Source of the DNA: Anisus vortex
Taxonomy: Eukaryota; Mollusca; Gastropoda; Planorbidae
Assembly (NCBI GenBank): GCA_949126835.1
Contig: OX421494.1
Coordinates: 20,517,196 to 20,581,195 of the forward strand
Reading direction: 5' to 3'
Length of the DNA: 64,000 nt
Shown: positions 20,151 through 32,984 of the stretch, piece by piece
Numbering within the stretch: position 1 is the first letter of the stretch
Layout: every line of letters begins with the position of its first letter
The notes under the pieces: generated by a model
What the model was told of the DNA's origin: nothing
Databases searched by the model: none
What the model saw: only the letters and a program-made list of their open reading frames with translations
Made by a program: the position numbers and the translations under genes

Positions 20151-22459
20151 GTATATATATATGTAAATCAGAAATTAGAATCTATATTATAGAGGCCTAT
20201 ATATGACTATATATACTATATACTATATATAGTCTAGATTATAAATTGGTAAGTAGGCCTATAGGACTAAATGGGCAAAATTTCTAGGTAGATCTAAATG
20301 TCTTTGATGATATAAATTAATATTCTAGCTTATCTAGTGTACTATATAGTTTAATACAATATATAGCTATAGCGATCATTAATTTTTTTTTTACATAATT
20401 TCAGTTATCTATTTCTTATAACCTTACTGATGAGACTAATGATTGACAACTGTAAATTGTTTGAATCCATTTTGTCAGGCCAAAGTGAAAGTGATTAATA
20501 TAGAAAATTCAGCAAAATGTAAGTATATTAATAACAGTAATAGCCAATAGAAAGGTTATTATAAATTTTGATTTCTGAACACTTAAACTTTTTAGACTTT
20601 TTATTTTCCTTCGAAAGCATTTGATAAATTTTATAGAAATAACCTAGCTGAGCCTATATCCTCTCTGTTGCTATTTTCATTTAGTAAAATAAATACTTTT
20701 TTTTATTGCAAATTAGTCATACTGTTTTTTCCCCTGGCATAGATACCCCAGTCTTTTGAAGCCCAATTTAAAGTTTAATAAATGTATAATATTGTAAATT
20801 TATCATAAAATTTATTTAGGAATACATTTTTAATATAATTTCTTTCTTATCCTTCATACAGCTTTGTCTTGTTCTTTCCACACACACAAAAATAACAATT
20901 AACAGGCCAATAGGCCTATGCAATATATCATTAAATTAGCTTGTGCCAAAAAATTGTCAGCTTAAAACAAGATTCAGTGGTAACAATCTATTATATTGTT
21001 TAAATGATTAGATTGAAATGAGACATTATGGTACTGTTTTGAGAGACTTGTCCCCCACCTCCTACAGAAGAATGAGGTCACAAACTTTGTGGTACAGCGG
21101 TACATAGGCCTACATTTATGCTTGTAATGTTTCATTTACACTCACACATATTCAAAATAATAGGCTATTAAGTATCTATATCAACCACATATTACATGGA
21201 TGACAACATACAATAATGGCTCCATTATATTGTAGCTTACAGTTTTCCCTTGAATTAAATATATTTCATGAGAAGGGGGCCTTAATTTTTTTAAATAATC
21301 ATATCAGAATGTGTGACACCTTATGAAGGCGTTTTTCCTTCCAGCTCCAAACAGTGACTGTCACTGACTTAGTATTCTCTGATTAATACTATTTCTCAGT
21401 ATTGACTCAAAATGAATTCCATAATCTTCTAGTGTTCCCTTTTCATTTGTAAAGTAAACAGTAAGCTCTCAGCCCAATGGTATAGCAGTGTTGTTTTCTG
21501 TGCCAATATATTTTTGGAATTAATTAATGTAATTACTATATTTAGTCATGATTCAAGTAAAAGAATTTTTTTTTTCTGGCAAGCTACAAAATATTTGACA
21601 AGTGAAAAAGGGAGGGGGGCATTTCTTTTATCAAGGGCATGTGGTACTGCTGACCTCATTACTAACTCATTAGGCAGTAGCTGCTGTGCTAGCATCTTTG
21701 TTTTATATTTAGAACATGATTCATGTTAATGTGCTTGTTAGTTACCAGTAATTTTTGTTGTCTTTTAAATTGGTATATATAGATCTAGGTCTATTTGATA
21801 TTTAACTTCCTTTGTTTGGGAATATACAATGACCTTCTTTCTCACCATGGGTAACCATTTCACATCATATTGATTAAAAGGACTACGGAGGTTAAGTATG
21901 GTTCCCTAGTTTAGGTGGACATGATATCCAAGTGGATTGTGTGGCCAGGACAATGCTCAACTGCCAATACTCTCTCCAATGATTCAATGATACCATATTT
22001 TAGCAATGTTGTTGATTCTTTGTAGACACGATATCCCCATTACATATAAGAGCTTATGTATTTTGTTATATTAGATAGCCTTTGGAGAGTGACAGATATA
22101 TATGCGACACAATTAGTGGCTATTTGGGCCTAATTTAGGGGACTGAACTTACTGCAACCAATAGGGTCCGAGAGCTTTATTTCCCCATTTTTTCGCCCAA
22201 AGAGAATTGATTTAGCATAGACTTAATGAAAGAGCTGCCACCAATAAGTACAACAGTAATTTTTGGGAAACGTATAGCCTAACTGTGCTTTTGCTATCTC
22301 CATTAATAAGAAGTATAATATGTGTAGATTGTGTACCTGTTGGTGAGTTAATGGTATTAAATACCAGAATACTGAGAGGTGTGAGACACAATGATAGATC
22401 AAGGGAGATAAATAAATTACAGGAAAAAGAACTATAAATGCATGCTATTTTGTTTGTGC
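20151..22459. other. Intergenic, no supported gene
   Basis: It is AT-rich sequence with short open frames only. A weak reverse SINE-like fragment (GATTGTGTGGCCAGGACAATG) lies at about 21935-21960. No RNA gene or exon is recognised. Confidence 0.6.
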
Positions 22460-22466
22460 TTGTAAA

Positions 22467-24475
22467 TAAATAAATAAATAAATAATAACGGTGCTTATAT
22501 AGCGCATATCTAGTTGGTGACAGTTCTATGCGCAGACGACAGTTACAGAATACAGACAGACAACGAAATATGTAGTAATACGCTAATTCTGCTGACGAAA
22601 TAGGTGAGTCTTCAGCCGGCTCCTGAAGGTGTCATAGCTAGGGCTCTAACGAAGCTGTAGTGGGAGGTGATTCCAAGCGGACGGTCCTGCGTAGGAAAAT
22701 GAACGTTCGCCAGCGGACACTAGCCTCACACGAGGGATCCGCAGAGTAAGCGCGTCAGAAGCCGAACGAAGTGGGCGGGACTGGGTGTAGAGCTCCATAC
22801 AAGAGCGAAGATAATCCGGGGCGCAGTTATTCAGGCACCTATAAGAGAGGGAAGCCAGCTTATATGAGATCCTGTTGTTGATGGGTAGCCAGTGCAGAGA
22901 TCGGAGCAGAGGATTGATATTATTTGACTTCTTCTTCTTGAGAACTAGTCGGGCTGCGCAGTTCTGGATACGTTGGAGTCCTTGAAGGGAGGAGGCCGAG
23001 AGACCAGCCAAAAGCGAATTACAATAGTCCAAGCGGGAAAAGAGGAGAGAGATGATGAGCTTAACACAAGCTTCCTTGGTGAGATAACGACGGATGGCGG
23101 CAATACGACGCAGATGGAAGAAGCAGATTTTGGCGAGGAAGGAGATGCATGGACAGCGTGGAGTCCAGATAGACGCCAAGGCTTTTGATAGTCGGGGAGA
23201 AAGGCACAGTTGCATCAGTCAGCTGAAGATCGGACGCAGTGAGGGACACGACCCTCTGTCTCGTACCGACGATAAGAGCTTCAGTCTTCTCACTGTTAAG
23301 CTTCAACTTGTTTTCCGTCATCCAGCTCTGGATGTCCAGGAAACAGATGGAGATGGAAGCAAGGAGTCTGTCGAAGTCCTCAGGCTCTGCACTGTTATAC
23401 AGCTGGGTGTCATCGGCGAAAGAATGATATTTGAGGTTGTGGCGTTCGATGACAAAGGATAGGGGTTGAGTGTAAAGGGTGAAAAGAAGTGGACCAAGGA
23501 CAGGGGTCTGGCACACCATAGCAGACGTGAACAGGCTGGGAGAATATGGACTCAATCATAACGGTCTGGGAGCGATTCTCAAGATAGTTCATGAACCAGG
23601 AGAGGGCGATGTCATGAATGCCAAATGTAGACCTGAGGCGATCAATTAGTCGGTGGTGGTCAATCGTATCGAAGGCAGCAGACAAATCAAGCTGCACAAG
23701 GGCAGAGACGAGACCTCTGTCTGAGGTGTTTAGGAGGTCAGTGGTGATCCGCAGAAGCGCTGTCTCAGTGCTGTGATGGTGGCGATACGCAGACTGGTGC
23801 GCGGGCATCAGCGAATGTAGAGACAGATGGGCATTTAACTGCTCGAGGACAACAAGCTCCAGGTTCTTGGAAAGGAAGGGTAGGTTGGATACTGGGCGGT
23901 AGTTCTTGCACTCATTTACATCGAGTCCGGGCTTCTTTAAGAGTGGGCGGACAATGGCGGATTTGAAGCAGTTCGGGACCACGCCCGTGGATAGAGAGGT
24001 GTTAATAATATCTGTGATGAACGGCAGAAGCTTATCCAAGCACTTGGTAAACAGGAAGCCGGGCATAGGGTCAGACACCAGATGGTCGCAGGCGACGAGG
24101 CAGGAGACCAGGTTGTCAGATGGTCTGGTGACGATCCAGTCCATAATGTGCCCGTGGTCGTGGGTGGGGAATGGGACGACCTGGTCGAGACTGTAGCTGT
24201 CCAGTAGCGCACGGGCCCGCTTGGTGCTGGCATTAGAGGGGCAGTCCCAGTGGATATTGAATTTCGCCCAGAACGATAGCGCTATGTGAGGTCACATTGT
24301 AATTGTCGAGTGCCAGTGCGAACTCGTCGAAAAAAGTTGCTTCACTTAGCCTGTTCCTGGCATTAGGGGGAGGGCGATATATACAAAGGAAGGTTACGGT
24401 GGTGGTAGTGGACACTGTCATTTCCACGGCCTCGAAGGTGGTGTGGGGAAAGGGGAGGGTGTCGGAGAAAGAAGA
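22467..24475 (-). pseudogene. Internally deleted CR1/L2-like LINE
   Basis: Read on the - strand, the order is an endonuclease tail (TVTFLCIYRPPPNARNRLS, then an LGDFN-like site broken by a frameshift near 24245, then HIMDWIVTRPSDNLV), followed directly by reverse transcriptase (NYRPVSNLPFLSK, LDLSAAFDTIDHHRL, a broken GVPQGSVLGP site, SFADDTQLY, RLDYCNSLLAG, LHWLPINNRISYKL, PSAWNHLP). The stretch normally found between endonuclease and RT is missing at about 24070. Other breaks are frameshifts near 23515 and 23150 and a stop at about 22646. The frame resumes to a second stop near 22584. The 3' end is GCGCTATATAAGCACC plus (TTAT)n, seen as AAATAAATAAAT at 22467-22486. Conserved blocks point to the CR1/L2 group; the element cannot move itself. 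Confidence 0.92.
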
Positions 24476-24529
24476 GGCAGCATGCAGGTGTAAAAATATG
24501 TGTAGAATATGGTATAGAACAGTATAGAA

Positions 24530-25883
24530 CAGGGGTCGGCAACCTAAAGTACGCGTGCCAGACTTGGCAAGCAGAGCGATTTTTAATGGAACGCAAGAGA
24601 CCTCCAAGATGTGTTTCTTGCTGAATTTTTTTCCGGTATTAAATGAGGAAAGCCAACTGTTGAAGTCAATGTTCCTGAATGACATAGCGAAAATTTCAGT
24701 GAATGCTACGTTAACGTGTATTTACAAGAACGGGATAAACAGCACTTGAACTGTTAGACCACTGGAATGGATTTGCATTGAAACTGGACATATCTTGCCG
24801 TGAAATCAATTTCAAAACATTTAACTTCTTGTATTTCACAAATTTATGGCATATAAAATATATTAAAATAGATAGATGGGCCTTTTCAGAAGTACATTGA
24901 AGCAATCAAAGCGGAGTTAACTAAACAAAGGCAAGACTTTGAAATTCATCGACTCGTGTTTTCATACCACATCAAGCCTAACTTTTTTAGATGTGGATCT
25001 TTTTTTTAAAGTGGAGGGGTCTTGACGATTTTAAAAGGCAGTAAGTTGAATTTTAAACATTAAAAAAATGTGCATCAAAATCTTAGATATGTATGAGAAA
25101 ATAATAATTAAAGAGTAGGCCTAATATTAGTTAGGCCAATATTACAAAACAGCTTTTTTAGCATCACTATAGAAATCAAATTTGGAAACTTAATTTTAAT
25201 TAAAGGGAGATAATTATCATGTTTTCTTTGCGCTAATATTTCTAATATTATGTTTCTTATTTTTATTTTATAAAATAATAAATGGCTTACAATCTATAAC
25301 TTTAAAATTATCAAACTGTTAAAGGTAGTTAAAAATATATAAATATTATAGGACCAAAAAATTAATTATATGTACATTTTTAAACATAACATTAACTACC
25401 CAGTTTGTATGATTACAATGTATCTCTATACCACTTAATGATAGTGCCAAGTAAATCATTAGCAATGAAATATCGATATTTAAAAAGAATATCTCAGTAA
25501 AGATGAAATCGAAGAATTATTAAGTTTAATGAATAGCTAGAATTATAGATCTAACATCTTTTGAAACAAATGATAATTTTAGGCAATAAATAAACCATAA
25601 CTTATTGTAAATGTTTAGTAATACATTTTTTTTTATTTGGTAAGCTATAAATGCAAATAAAAGGATGGTAATTAAAAAAATATTTTTTTTATATTAAATA
25701 TTAAACGCTTTAACAATTTTCTTTATAAATCGCCTTTGCTGAGCTTTCTCTTGGCATTGTTCTTGCCGTACGCCAAACAATTAATCGTTTACAAAAAATG
25801 TAAATAATAGAGCCGGTTGGCACACTGAATTATTTAGAAAATCCTTGTTTGGCACAGTATTAGCAAAAGGTTGCCGACCCCTG
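24530..25883. mobile_element. hAT DNA transposon remnant, 1354 bp, with target duplication
   Basis: The left end CAGGGGTCGGCAACCT and the right end AGGTTGCCGACCCCTG are inverted repeats. The flanking 8-mers GTATAGAA (24522-24529) and GTGTAGAA (25884-25891) match at 7 of 8 positions. Inside on the + strand are fragments compatible with a decayed hAT transposase (around 24600-24720, and YIEAIKAELTKQRQDFE at about 24890-24936), interrupted by stops and frameshifts. The interior after about 25000 is AT-rich and non-coding. It is the longest member of a family that includes three short MITEs in this window. Confidence 0.85.
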
Positions 25884-25891
25884 GTGTAGAA

Positions 25892-26454
25892 AGATAGATA
25901 AATGGACAGAGTGGCCAAAAATTCGCATCCAGAATATCACCATTCAGCCAAGAACTCAAAGAGCGACTTTTTGATATATCTAAATGGACAGACCTAAATT
26001 GATATATGTAGAGAGATTCGGACATATAGACAGAAAGCATCCACCCACCCACGTCATGTTTTGTCTTTAAATAACTTTGATTAGGCTGGTCATGAACTGT
26101 TTAAAAAATCTATATACCCTTTGCCTTATACTTGTCTTACCTAATAGAATTCATTAACATGAATATTGTAGCCAAGCAGTAATTAGTGGCGGCCTGTTAC
26201 CTGACGAGTCCTATTATAGCTTTATTCTTGCATGTTGTAGTTTTTTTTTAAAATAAGATCGCCTTGCGTGCCGTGAAATTGTTAGCCTGAAAGAGCTATA
26301 TGCAGTGACGTGTGCCTTATTAAATGACAATTTAAGACACCAAGCGATTTAGATACAGCCAAGCCAATAGCGTATATTTTTATATAATTCTTCTCTCTTG
26401 GTCATAGTGGTGGAGGCGAGATTATGGGGGGGGGGGGCGGGAAAGGTACAAACA
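25892..26454. other. Intergenic, no supported gene
   Basis: Unique-looking sequence with no recognised exon. A G-tract (26426-26437) precedes the 51-bp array. Confidence 0.6.
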
Positions 26455-29447
26455 CATATACACAGACTACGGACACACGCACTTGATGAATGATGGGTAC
26501 AAACACATATACACAGACTACGGACACACGCATATGATGAATGATGGGTACAAACACATATACACAGACTACGGACACACGCACATGATGAATGATGGGT
26601 ACAAACACATATACACAGACTACGGACACACGCATATGATGAATGATGGGTACAAACACATATACACAGACTACGGACACACGCACTTGATGAATGATGG
26701 GTACAAACACATATACACAGACTACGGATACACGCATATGATGAATGATGGGTACAAACACATATACACAGACAACGGACACACGCATATGATGAATGAT
26801 GGGTACAAACACATATACACAGACTACGGACACACGCACATGATGAATGATGGGTACAAACACATATACACAGACTACGGACACACGCACATGATTAATG
26901 ATGGGTACAAACACATATACACAGACTACGGACACAAGCATTTGATGAATGATGGGTACAAACACATATACACAGACTACGGACACACGCATATGATGAA
27001 TGATGGGTACAAACACATATACACAGACTACGGACACACGCACATGATGACTGATGGGTACAAACACATATACACAGACTACGGTCACACGCACTTGATG
27101 AATGATGGGTACAAACACATATACACAGACTACGGACACACGCACTTGATGAATGATGGGTACAAACACATATACACAGACTACGGACACACGCACATGA
27201 TGAATGATGGGTACAAACACATATACACAGACTACGGACACACGCACATGATGAATGATGGGTACAAACACATATACACAGACTACGGACACACGCATAT
27301 GATGAATGATGGGTACAAACACATATACACAGACTACGGACACACGCACATGATGAATGATGGGTACAAACACATATACACAGACTACGGACACACGCAC
27401 ATGATGAATGATGGGTACAAACACATATACACAGACTACGGACACAAGCATTTGATGAATGATGGGTACAAACACATATACACAGACTACGGACACACGC
27501 ATATGATGAATGATGGGTACAAACACATATACACAGACTACGGACACACGCACATGATGAATGATGGGTACAAACACATATACACAGACTACGGACACAC
27601 GCACTTGATGAATGATGGGTACAAACACATATACACAGACTACGGACACACGCACTTGATGAATGATGGGTACAAACACATATACACAGACTACGGACAC
27701 ACGCACATGATGAATGATGGGTACAAACACATATACACAGACTACGGACACACGCACTTGATGAATGATGGGTACAAACACATATACACAGACTACGGAC
27801 ACACGCACTTGATGAATGATGGGTACAAACACATATACACAGACTACGGACACAAGCATTTGATGAATGATGGGTACAAACACATATACACAGACTACGG
27901 ACACAGGCATTTGATGAATGATGGGTACAAACACATATACACAGACTACGGACACAGGCATTTGATGAATGATGGGTACAAACACATATACACAGACTAC
28001 GGACACACGCACATGATTAATGATGGGTACAAACACATATACACAGACTACGGACACAAGCATTTGATGAATGATGGGTACAAACACATATACACAGACT
28101 ACGGACACACGCACTTGATGAATGATGGGTACAAACACATATACACAGACTACGGACACAAGCATTTGATGAATGATGGGTACAAACACATATACACAGA
28201 CTACGGACACACGCATATGATGAATGATGGGTACAAACACATATACACAGACTACGGACACACGCACATGATGACTGATGGGTACAAACACATATACACA
28301 GACTACGGTCACACGCACTTGATGAATGATGGGTACAAACACATATACACAGACTACGGACACACGCACTTGATGAATGATGGGTACAAACACATATACA
28401 CAGACTACGGACACACGCACATGATGAATGATGGGTACAAACACATATACACAGACTACGGACACACGCACATGATGAATGATGGGTACAAACACATATA
28501 CACAGACTACGGACACACGCATATGATGAATGATGGGTACAAACACATATACACAGACTACGGACACACGCACATGATGAATGATGGGTACAAACACATA
28601 TACACAGACTACGGACACACGCACATGATGAATGATGGGTACAAACACATATACACAGACTACGGACACAAGCATTTGATGAATGATGGGTACAAACACA
28701 TATACACAGACTACGGACACACGCATATGATGAATGATGGGTACAAACACATATACACAGACTACGGACACACGCACATGATGAAAGATGGGTACAAACA
28801 CATATACACAGACTACGGACACACGCACTTGATGAATGATGGGTACAAACACATATACACAGACTACGGACACACGCACTTGATGAATGATGGGTACAAA
28901 CACATATACACAGACTACGGACACACGCACATGATGAATGATGGGTACAAACACATATACACAGACTACGGACACACGCACTTGATGAATGATGGGTACA
29001 AACACATATACACAGACTACGGACACACGCACTTGATGAATGATGGGTACAAACACATATACACAGACTACGGACACAAGCATTTGATGAATGATGGGTA
29101 CAAACACATATACACAGACTACGGACACAGGCATTTGATGAATGATGGGTACAAACACATATACACAGACTACGGACACAGGCATTTGATGAATGATGGG
29201 TACAAACACATATACACAGACTACGGACACAGGCATTTGATGAATGATGGGTACAAACACATATACACAGGCAACGGACACAGGCATTTGATGAATGATG
29301 GGTACAAACACATATACACAGACTACGGACACAGGTATTTGATGAATGATGGGTACAAACACATATACCGTACACAGACTACGGACACACGCACATGATG
29401 AATGATGGGTACAAACACATAGACACAGACTACGGACACACACGCAC
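26455..29447. repeat. 51-bp minisatellite, about 58 copies, with higher-order structure
   Basis: The unit reads GGG TAC AAA CAC ATA TAC, then ACA GAC TAC GGA CAC ACG CAC ATG ATG AAT GAT. Since 51 is 17 codons, a + frame (GYKHIYTDYGHTHMMND repeated, 971 codons) and a - frame (about 1056 codons) stay open through the array; the long frames are arithmetic, not evidence of protein. Variants fall mainly in the GGACACACGCACATG part (CATATG, CACTTG, AAGCATTTG, AGGCATTTG) and define nested periods of 10 and 22-24 units. The right edge decays after 29360, with an inserted CCGT. Confidence 0.97.
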
Positions 29448-29887
29448 AAATACACTTGCCCACAAAGACACACACACACGTAAAGGCTTCTTGCAGATTG
29501 GAGCATCGGTCCCAAGCCATTATTATGTATAATTACCAATGGAGTTTGCAGATAATCTGTTGGGATACGCAAGAGAACAACAACATTATAATAGTGTCTA
29601 AAAACACAAACAAATAAGGCCTAAAACATTATTGGGGGATACCAAAGATTAGGCTTGAGTTAATGGCAGATAGTGGAAAGAGTTACCGGTACTAAAAAAA
29701 ACAAAAAGTCCAATCAAGGTTTTGGAGAGAGATAGAAAAACAAATGTGACAACTGGTTTAGAAGTATTAGTTGAACCAAATGAAAAATACATGTTACTTT
29801 GTTTACAGCTAATAAATAACGTATAAGCTTGCCAATGTATAACTCAAACGTTAGCATTACAATAACAGGACAAAGAGAACTCTAGAG
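29448..29887. other. Intergenic, no supported gene
   Basis: A short CA-rich flank of the array is followed by unique sequence with no recognised feature. Confidence 0.6.
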
Positions 29888-30083
29888 CAGGGATCGGCAA
29901 CCTTTCGGTAATAGTGTGCCAAAGTGGGATTGCTAATTCATTCATCGTGCCAACAGCCTAAAAGTCACCTTGCTTAAGCACTCAATTTCTTGTAGAAGAC
30001 TTTTTCTGGGAGTCTTCCGCGTGCCATTGAAAAGCTTTCCGCGTGCAAAGTTTGGCACGCGTGCGTAGGTTGCCGACCCCCTG
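29888..30083. mobile_element. hAT-type MITE, 196 bp
   Basis: The ends are CAGGGATCGGCAACCT and AGGTTGCCGACCCCCTG. The flanking 8-mers CTCTAGAG (29880-29887) and CTCTAGGG (30084-30091) match at 7 of 8. Its left end resembles the right end of the 24530-25883 element (GTAATAGTGTGCCAAA), so it is probably a deletion derivative of that family. Confidence 0.9.
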
Positions 30084-30443
30084 CTCTAGGGCTTATCTAT
30101 GGTTCGAGTGAATAATGTACCGGGTACACGTATTTTCAACTTTCACAAAGGCCAAGGGAATATACCCAGGAAAAAGAAAAGTTCCTAATTGAACGTGTCA
30201 GTTAACTCCCCTCATCGTCGTTGCTAGGCTTGAGATAATGCACATTACCACATATTATATGAAGATACTGCTTCTAATAAATACTATTTTAAAAAAAAAA
30301 CTGTTAAAATAGCAAGAAACATTGTCCGACTATAAAAATGTGAAACTAGCTTGTTGGTTGGGGACTTCCAAACAAAAATAAATTGATTAATGTAAACTTT
30401 TTTAGGTTCCGGTGCCCCTCTATGTTAGCAAAGTTAGATGTTT

Positions 30444-30560
30444 GCTGCACGGTGATCTAGCATTACCCAACCAAAGGTTCTGGGTTCAAGTCTCTGGGAA
30501 AGCTAGACGTTATACCCAGATCTGGTGCGTAGGCTACTTGACAATTAATTATCTTTAAAA
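30444..30560 (+). mobile_element. Degenerate tRNA-like SINE head
   Basis: GGTTCTGGGTTCAAGTCTC resembles box B and its context, followed by a CTAGACGTTATACCCAGATCTGG-like body. The match to family A is weak. Confidence 0.35.
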
Positions 30561-30879
30561 CTTGTTTACGTAGCCGAAAATGGTGACTCGGATGTGGCGT
30601 ACCATGAAAAAAATATTTTCAGGGTTTACTCAAGTTGCAAGGAAATGGTCCCAATATGAGGTTTTTCAAAGTGAACATTTCACGTTTCTTCTTCAGACGT
30701 GACGCGTCAGTTACACCACTTATGTCACTTGACTTAAAGTATGCATTATATATTTCCTTTCTAAAAACTGTGGTTTTCTTCTTATTGTTCAATCAGCTAT
30801 TCTTATTCTATGTTATTTTATAAACAATTGTGTGAACAGCATACCGGTACACTAAGAATAGTGTCAGTGTTTCGTAGAC

Positions 30880-31055
30880 CAGGAATCGGCAACCTACGGC
30901 ACGCGTGCTAGATTTGGCACGCCGAGCCACTTTCAATAGCACGCACAAGAGTCCGAAAAAGACAAATTAGAGTCTCTTCCTCAAGAAAAGATTGGTTTGA
31001 ATTTTAGGCTGTTGGCACGCTGAATGAATTAGAAATCCTAATTTGCCGAACTCTG
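30880..31055. mobile_element. hAT-type MITE, 176 bp
   Basis: It starts CAGGAATCGGCAACCT and ends TTTGCCGAACTCTG. The flanks TCGTAGAC and TCTTAGAT match at 6 of 8. It carries the GGCACGCGTGC end of the hAT family on the left, so it is inverted relative to 29888-30083. Confidence 0.75.
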
Positions 31056-31441
31056 TCTTAGATCACTGCTACCTATGGGAAAAGGGGGAAAGTGCTTTTG
31101 ACACTACTGTCACATTATTATACAAATGAATAGCTCTGACTTCTGACCTTGTTTTGCATAAACGATCTGTTTATTCAAAAAATGTGCCATAGAGTCTAAT
31201 CTTTTGCAGTATGGGAGGTTTTTTAAAAATAAAAACTTTTTAAGTTTAGTTAATTATTTTTTTTTTTTTTTATATTATTTCCTTTCTTTGTCTGTTACTG
31301 TTTATCACATTAATTACGTTGACCTTGACAATTCAAGATTGGCTATTGTTGGAACAAGGACATCATGTTCTTCTCCTTTGCAAATATCCAAATATAATGA
31401 CATTGACTTCTAGCATTAAATATAAAGTCTAATCATTCATT

Positions 31442-31565
31442 ATGAAGCCGGACTGTCAACCAAAAACCAACTGACACGTCGCGGGTTCTACCCCCGCAAC
31501 CGACGGATCCCTGTCGCCCTGCATGAGTTTTGGGCCTGTCAACGTATTTGCGCCAGCAGGCAGCA
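31442..31565 (+). mobile_element. SINE family B copy lacking the box-A region
   Basis: It shares CCGGACTGTCAACCAAAAACC, GACACGTCGCGGGTTCTA and GACGGATCCCTGTYGCCCTG with 39381-39553. It lacks the segment holding CTGGCCCAGCGGTTAG, which in the other copy lies between two CCGG tetramers. Confidence 0.8.
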
Positions 31566-31599
31566 GTGTGTTTATATAAGTCTTATCTTATATAAGTTA

Positions 31600-32984
31600 T
31601 CTAATTTAAGTCTTATCTTATTGTTACAAAACTGCTAAACATTAACAAAACCAAAAAAAAAAACCTTACTCTGTTACTTTCTCTAGTCTATTTTATGTAT
31701 ATTTCTCTCATTTATTGTTTCTTTCTATCGTCCCAATCCCTCGCTATAATGTTTGGTCATTCTGTAGCTAAGGTCAATTAAAAAATAAAGGTTAGTTTCA
31801 GATCCCTATCTTTTTATCCACTGACCTTTATATATATGAGCCCAAGTCAAAAGGTGCTCTTTCAAGGGACAAAATTTCATATTCACAGAGAGGTGTAAAA
31901 ATGCACTTAAGTATTGTCAGAACCTTCCTACACATGATTTGAATAGTGGGAAGATAAGTTATACACTGGAAAAGACACAGTGACGAATAACGCGAAACAA
32001 AAGAAATGGCTGCTTTAGACATCTTGGTGTCACTTAGGACAAATGACAACAAAAAATTGACTTCAGAAAAAAACATACTAATTCTTGATGGATTTCTTCA
32101 ATAATTTAACACACATATCTCCATAGCCTATATTTATGATATTCAAGAGTATTACAAGCATAGGAGTTGCAAAAGATGGGGTTTAGGAGCATAAACACCA
32201 CTCACTTGAAATGACAACTGTCCTAAGCAACACAATTTTTTTTAAACCCTTGTAAAAAAATTATCCCTGCATCAATTTGAGCAAACTTTGTGGCAAATAG
32301 TTATTTAAGGGCTTCTTGTATTCACCAAATGAGTTTGAGATACATATAAAGCTCCTAGGTTATTGAAATAAAGTCTAGAAAAATTGCATGTAATTAGTCA
32401 CTTAGAGTCACCGACAAAGAACCGTAACATTCTCATCAAAAATGCGTTTTGAGGCATATTTTAATCAACCTAGGTCAAAATGCTATCTTGTTGTCCATGT
32501 TTGGTGTGAACTAAGTCCAAGTTTTTACTATTTCATTGCTATTTGACCCTTTAATAGCGATTTTAAAAATATCAGTTTTGAAGTACGACCTTTTGACTTG
32601 GGGTCATATATAGCTCAGTACTTTTATCCCTTCGCCGAATAAAGAAAAAGAAGAAAGAAAAAACTTACTTTGTTAAATACATACCATACTTAGCATAGCC
32701 TACTGTTCATACATTTTACATAACTTTAAACTATAGAGCATAGACGTTAACAGGCGGTTTTGTAGGGTGTGGAGAACAGTCAAAAAGCTTATTTAAATTG
32801 TAAAAAAAATTATACTAAAAGTTTTCAAATTATTTTATCGTCGAAAGAATTAAATCAAAATATGGAGTGTATGGACAGTATGGTTGTCCATTGATTAATA
32901 TATAAGTATATATTTATATATATTTATATCCGTATCTATGGCCTCACGAAGAAATAAAGGTGTATAAAAGGGGGAGGGGGAGGG
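31600..32984. other. Intergenic, no supported gene
   Basis: It is AT-rich. An 82-codon - strand open frame (31828-32076) has no recognised motif. No transposon ends were found. Confidence 0.55.

Noticed and set aside
23094..23462. + strand frames of 60-120 codons within 22.9-24.7 kb
   Set aside because: They are antisense shadows of the - strand LINE.
26402..29572. Protein of about 1000 residues with 17-residue repeats
   Set aside because: Both strands are open through the same 51-bp units because the unit is a multiple of three without stops. There is no conserved domain, splice context or start context.
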